Origin: Flammeovirgaceae bacterium SG7u.111
GTDB taxonomy: Bacteria; Bacteroidota; Bacteroidia; Cytophagales; Flammeovirgaceae
NCBI GenBank assembly: GCA_034044135.1
Contig: CP139021.1
Span: forward strand, 2,123,635-2,187,634
DNA length: 64,000 nt
Direction: 5' to 3'
Part shown: positions 61,652 through 64,000 of the stretch, piece by piece
Layout of the letters: the number at the start of each line of letters is the position of its first letter
How positions within the stretch are numbered: the first letter of the stretch is position 1
The notes under the pieces: generated by a model
What the model saw: only the letters and a program-made list of their open reading frames with translations
The model's database searches: none
Told to the model about the DNA's origin: nothing
Translations under genes and position numbers: made by a program

Positions 61652-62510
61652 AGTACTCGACAAGAAATTTGATGAGCGATTTGCCACGCTTAAAGAGTTG
61701 TTTTTAGCGTATAGAAACTCAGAAAGATGCCTCCCTGCTTTCAACGTGAATGACAACTACGACCTGAGGGCTGTGGTGGAGTCGGCCAGCGAATTGGATA
61801 CAAATGTGATGGTGATGACCTATCCGCCAGTGGTGGAGTTGAACTCGCCTGAAGTATGCCGAGCGTTGGTAGATGGTATAAAGAAAACAGCAAAGCATAA
61901 TGTCTACTTGCACCTTGACCACAGTACTTCGGTGGATATGTGTAAGCATGCAATAGATGTTGGCTACGATTCGGTCATGTTTGACGGTTCTCAACTTCCT
62001 ATTGAAGAAAACATAGCCAAAACCAAAGAAGTAGTTGACTATGCAGCATCTGCCAACGTGGTGGTGGAAGCTGAGATTGGTAAGATTATGGGAAGAGACG
62101 TCATCGTAAATTCTCCTGACGACTTTTTGGCAAGTGTAGAGGATGTGGTGAACTTGTATGAAACAACTAAGGCAGATATCATTGCCGTAGGAATTGGAAC
62201 TGCGCATGGTTTTACTCCAGAAGAACCAAAAATCTACTTCGACCGTTTGAAGGAAATTTCATTGGCTATTCCCGCTCCATTGGTGTTGCATGGAGGCACA
62301 GGCATTCCCGATGCAGACATACAGAAGTCTATCACCATGGGGATTGCTAAGATCAACATAGGGACGATTGTTCACTCGACGTATATGAAGTTTGCGAAGC
62401 AGGAAATTGATAAAGCTGGGGCGGGAGCCTATCCTCCATTTATCATGAAAGAAGTGCTTCCAGAAATCAAAAAAGTGGTTGCCGACCGATTGAAAGCGGT
62501 AAATGTTTAA
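61632..62510 (+). CDS. Class II (zinc-dependent) ketose-bisphosphate aldolase
   Basis: 292 aa. Zinc- and substrate-binding motifs of class II aldolases: VYLHLDHSTSVDMCKHAIDVGYDSVMFDGS (catalytic D in the HLDH motif, ligand histidines), VEAEIGKIMG, GIGTAHGFTP and LVLHGGTGIPDADIQKSITMGIAKINIGT. It would split a ketose 1-phosphate or 1,6-bisphosphate into DHAP and an aldehyde. The ATG at 61632 is inside the end of the isomerase gene. Closer to tagatose/ketose-bisphosphate aldolases than to glycolytic Fba by motif spacing. Confidence 0.9.
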   Translation: MDTVIDKVLDKKFDERFATLKELFLAYRNSERCLPAFNVNDNYDLRAVVESASELDTNVMVMTYPPVVELNSPEVCRALVDGIKKTAKHNVYLHLDHSTSVDMCKHAIDVGYDSVMFDGSQLPIEENIAKTKEVVDYAASANVVVEAEIGKIMGRDVIVNSPDDFLASVEDVVNLYETTKADIIAVGIGTAHGFTPEEPKIYFDRLKEISLAIPAPLVLHGGTGIPDADIQKSITMGIAKINIGTIVHSTYMKFAKQEIDKAGAGAYPPFIMKEVLPEIKKVVADRLKAVNV

Positions 62511-62689
62511 TAAGCGCAAAGTTAAACTTTTCCCACCTCCTCAGGGCTATTCGTCAGTTTTGGGGAGTTTTTTCTTCCTAATCGGTTACTTGCCCCCTAC
62601 GCTAAGCCTTCGTTAACTTTCTATGAACCCCAATTGGGTTGTATCCATCTTTTGTATTTTTCGCTCCCAAACGAAACCAACACGAAAAG

Positions 62690-64000
62690 ATGCCCCAAAA
62701 AGTTTCTAACGAACAAGGTGATAACAACGTAACACCATTAAGAAAAGAATATAGAAATCAACTTAGCGATGCAACGTTAAAAGTTCTGGAAGAAGACGAA
62801 AAATACTTCTTGCACCAAGCGCTGTCCACTCCTGTGATGAATGTGCTGACCAAGACCGAAGGGGCTCGAATTACAGACTTAGATGGAAATTCCTACCTCG
62901 ACCTACATGGAAATGGGGTGCACAATGCCGGGTTTAGTAACCCAAAAGTGATAGAAGCGGTCATTAAGCAACTACAAGGCCATTTGGCTTTTACTCCCCG
63001 CCGATATACCAATATTCCCGCTATTGAGCTAGCTAAAAAACTGGTGGAAATCACCCCAGAAGGGCTAGACAGGGTGCTTTTTTGCCCAGGTGGCTCAGAG
63101 GCCATTGAAATGGCAATTATGCTTGCCAAGCAAATTACGGGCAGATGGAAAACAGTTTCTTTTTGGGATGCTTACCATGGAACAGGGTTTCAGGCTTCGA
63201 GCATTTCTGGGGAAGAGCATTTTTTGGTCGGGAATGGCCCTATGGTTCCAGGAGCATTTCATGTTGAATTTCCCAATTATTACCGAAACCCTTGGGGCTA
63301 TACTAACCAAGAGCAAATTGACCGGGAATACCTTCGCCAGCTCGCAACTATTTTAAAAAGAAATCCGGATGTAGCAGCTATTATAGCCGAACCCATTTCG
63401 GCTACGCCAGTAGTCCCATCCCAATTTTACTGGCAAGAAATAAGAAGGATGTGCGATGAATACGGGATCTTCTTGATTTTTGACGAGATAATTGAAGGCT
63501 TCGGGCGAACAGGAAAAATGTTTGCCAGCGAGCATTTTGTCACGCCTGATGTGTTGGTGTTGGGCAAATCGCTAGGCGGAGGACTGGTGCCTTTTGCCGG
63601 CATAGTCACCAAAGAAAAGTACAATGTGTTGCAGCACCGCTCTATTGGTCACTTTACTCATGAGAAAAACCCGCTTTGCTCTGCTGCTGGTCTGGCGGAG
63701 ATCGAGTACATACGGGAACATGGCTTGGTAAGAAATGCAGCTGAATTGGGCGATTACCTAATGGCTAAATTGATTGAGCTAAAAGAAGAGTTTTCGATAA
63801 TAGGAAACGTGGCGGGGAAAGGCTTTCACATTGGGGTGGATTTGGTAAAAGATAGGAGTACGAAAGAAAGAGCTGTGGAAGAAGCGGAGCAGATTATGTA
63901 TTACTGTATGGATAAGGGTTTGGCTTTTAAGATTATAGAAGGAAATATAATTACTATGCGTCCTGCGCTTATTCTTTCTAAAGACGATTGTGATTTTATC
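62690..64000 (+). CDS. Class III (PLP) aminotransferase, 3' end beyond window
   Basis: 437 codons are present from the ATG at 62690; the gene continues past base 64000. Class III motifs are SYLDLHGNGVHNAGFSNPKVI, FCPGGSEAIEMAIMLAKQ, SFWDAYHGTG (YHG stacks on PLP), IAEPISATPVVPSQFYWQEIRRMCDEYGIFLIFDEIIEGFGRTGKMFASEHF and the PLP-lysine motif VLVLGKSLGGGLVPFAGI. Fits omega-aminotransferases that act on aldehydes or terminal ketones. Placed after the aldolase at 180 bp on the same strand; its substrate could be the aldehyde the aldolase makes, but this is only inferred. Confidence 0.87.
   Translation, partial: MPQKVSNEQGDNNVTPLRKEYRNQLSDATLKVLEEDEKYFLHQALSTPVMNVLTKTEGARITDLDGNSYLDLHGNGVHNAGFSNPKVIEAVIKQLQGHLAFTPRRYTNIPAIELAKKLVEITPEGLDRVLFCPGGSEAIEMAIMLAKQITGRWKTVSFWDAYHGTGFQASSISGEEHFLVGNGPMVPGAFHVEFPNYYRNPWGYTNQEQIDREYLRQLATILKRNPDVAAIIAEPISATPVVPSQFYWQEIRRMCDEYGIFLIFDEIIEGFGRTGKMFASEHFVTPDVLVLGKSLGGGLVPFAGIVTKEKYNVLQHRSIGHFTHEKNPLCSAAGLAEIEYIREHGLVRNAAELGDYLMAKLIELKEEFSIIGNVAGKGFHIGVDLVKDRSTKERAVEEAEQIMYYCMDKGLAFKIIEGNIITMRPALILSKDDCDFI

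Overview
The window looks like a chromosomal segment of a Bacteroidota bacterium, most likely a marine Cytophagales (Flammeovirgaceae-like) relative. The signs are promoters of the Bacteroidota type (TTG, 19 bp, TAnnTTTG), few Shine-Dalgarno sequences, a two-subunit transketolase, many Cys-lipoproteins, CarboxypepD-regulatory N-domains on a TonB receptor and on a serine hydrolase, and the DUF4270/short GT5 pair. Most of the window is ordinary housekeeping sequence in short operons of one to three genes. Function calls come from reading motifs only; no database search was possible.

Layout. 0-8 kb: end of an FtsX-type ABC permease, a methyltransferase, an unassigned stretch with a promoter and a terminator, pbpC, miaB and a lone araA. 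8-12.6 kb: AT-rich accessory stretch with a lipoprotein, a 44-residue ORF and a KAP-type P-loop NTPase gene cut in two by an IS200/IS605-type element whose ends can be read to the base. 12.6-24.6 kb: lipid-linked sugar flippase, palindrome cluster, menD, rmuC, a K+ channel, an RDD membrane protein, lepA, thyA and a DUF4836-like lipoprotein. 25-32.6 kb: split transketolase, DUF4270 lipoprotein with a GT5-only protein, a lipidated RidA homologue, rpe and an SDR. 33-45 kb: PHP phosphatase, TPR protein, EEP-family protein, BASS-type transporter, an AlkD-like gene broken by one extra A, a two-domain serine hydrolase, a solitary cas6 and an NSS symporter. 46-49 kb: queD-folE pair and a CrtI-type desaturase.

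49.2-52.1 kb is a small accessory islet (tiny membrane protein, unknown secreted protein, IS4-family element) bounded by a 33-bp imperfect direct repeat; without it the desaturase gene would directly adjoin the OpuC-type osmolyte transporter. That transporter's permease is fused to a substrate-binding domain whose two halves are in swapped order. 54.6-57.9 kb is a TonB receptor/lipoprotein unit. Its promoter overlaps one of two copies of a 15-bp 7-1-7 inverted repeat, the layout expected for a Fur-family repressor and possibly Zur. 57.9-64 kb holds an AraC regulator divergent from a PfkB kinase, followed by a FucI/AraA-like isomerase, a class II aldolase and a class III aminotransferase that runs off the end. 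This reads as an isomerase-kinase-aldolase route for an unidentified sugar.

The most unusual items are the permuted osmolyte-binding fusion, the lone Cas6 beside a perfect 13-bp hairpin, the IS-split KAP NTPase, the dual operator, the sugar cluster that includes an aminotransferase, and the islet between direct repeats.
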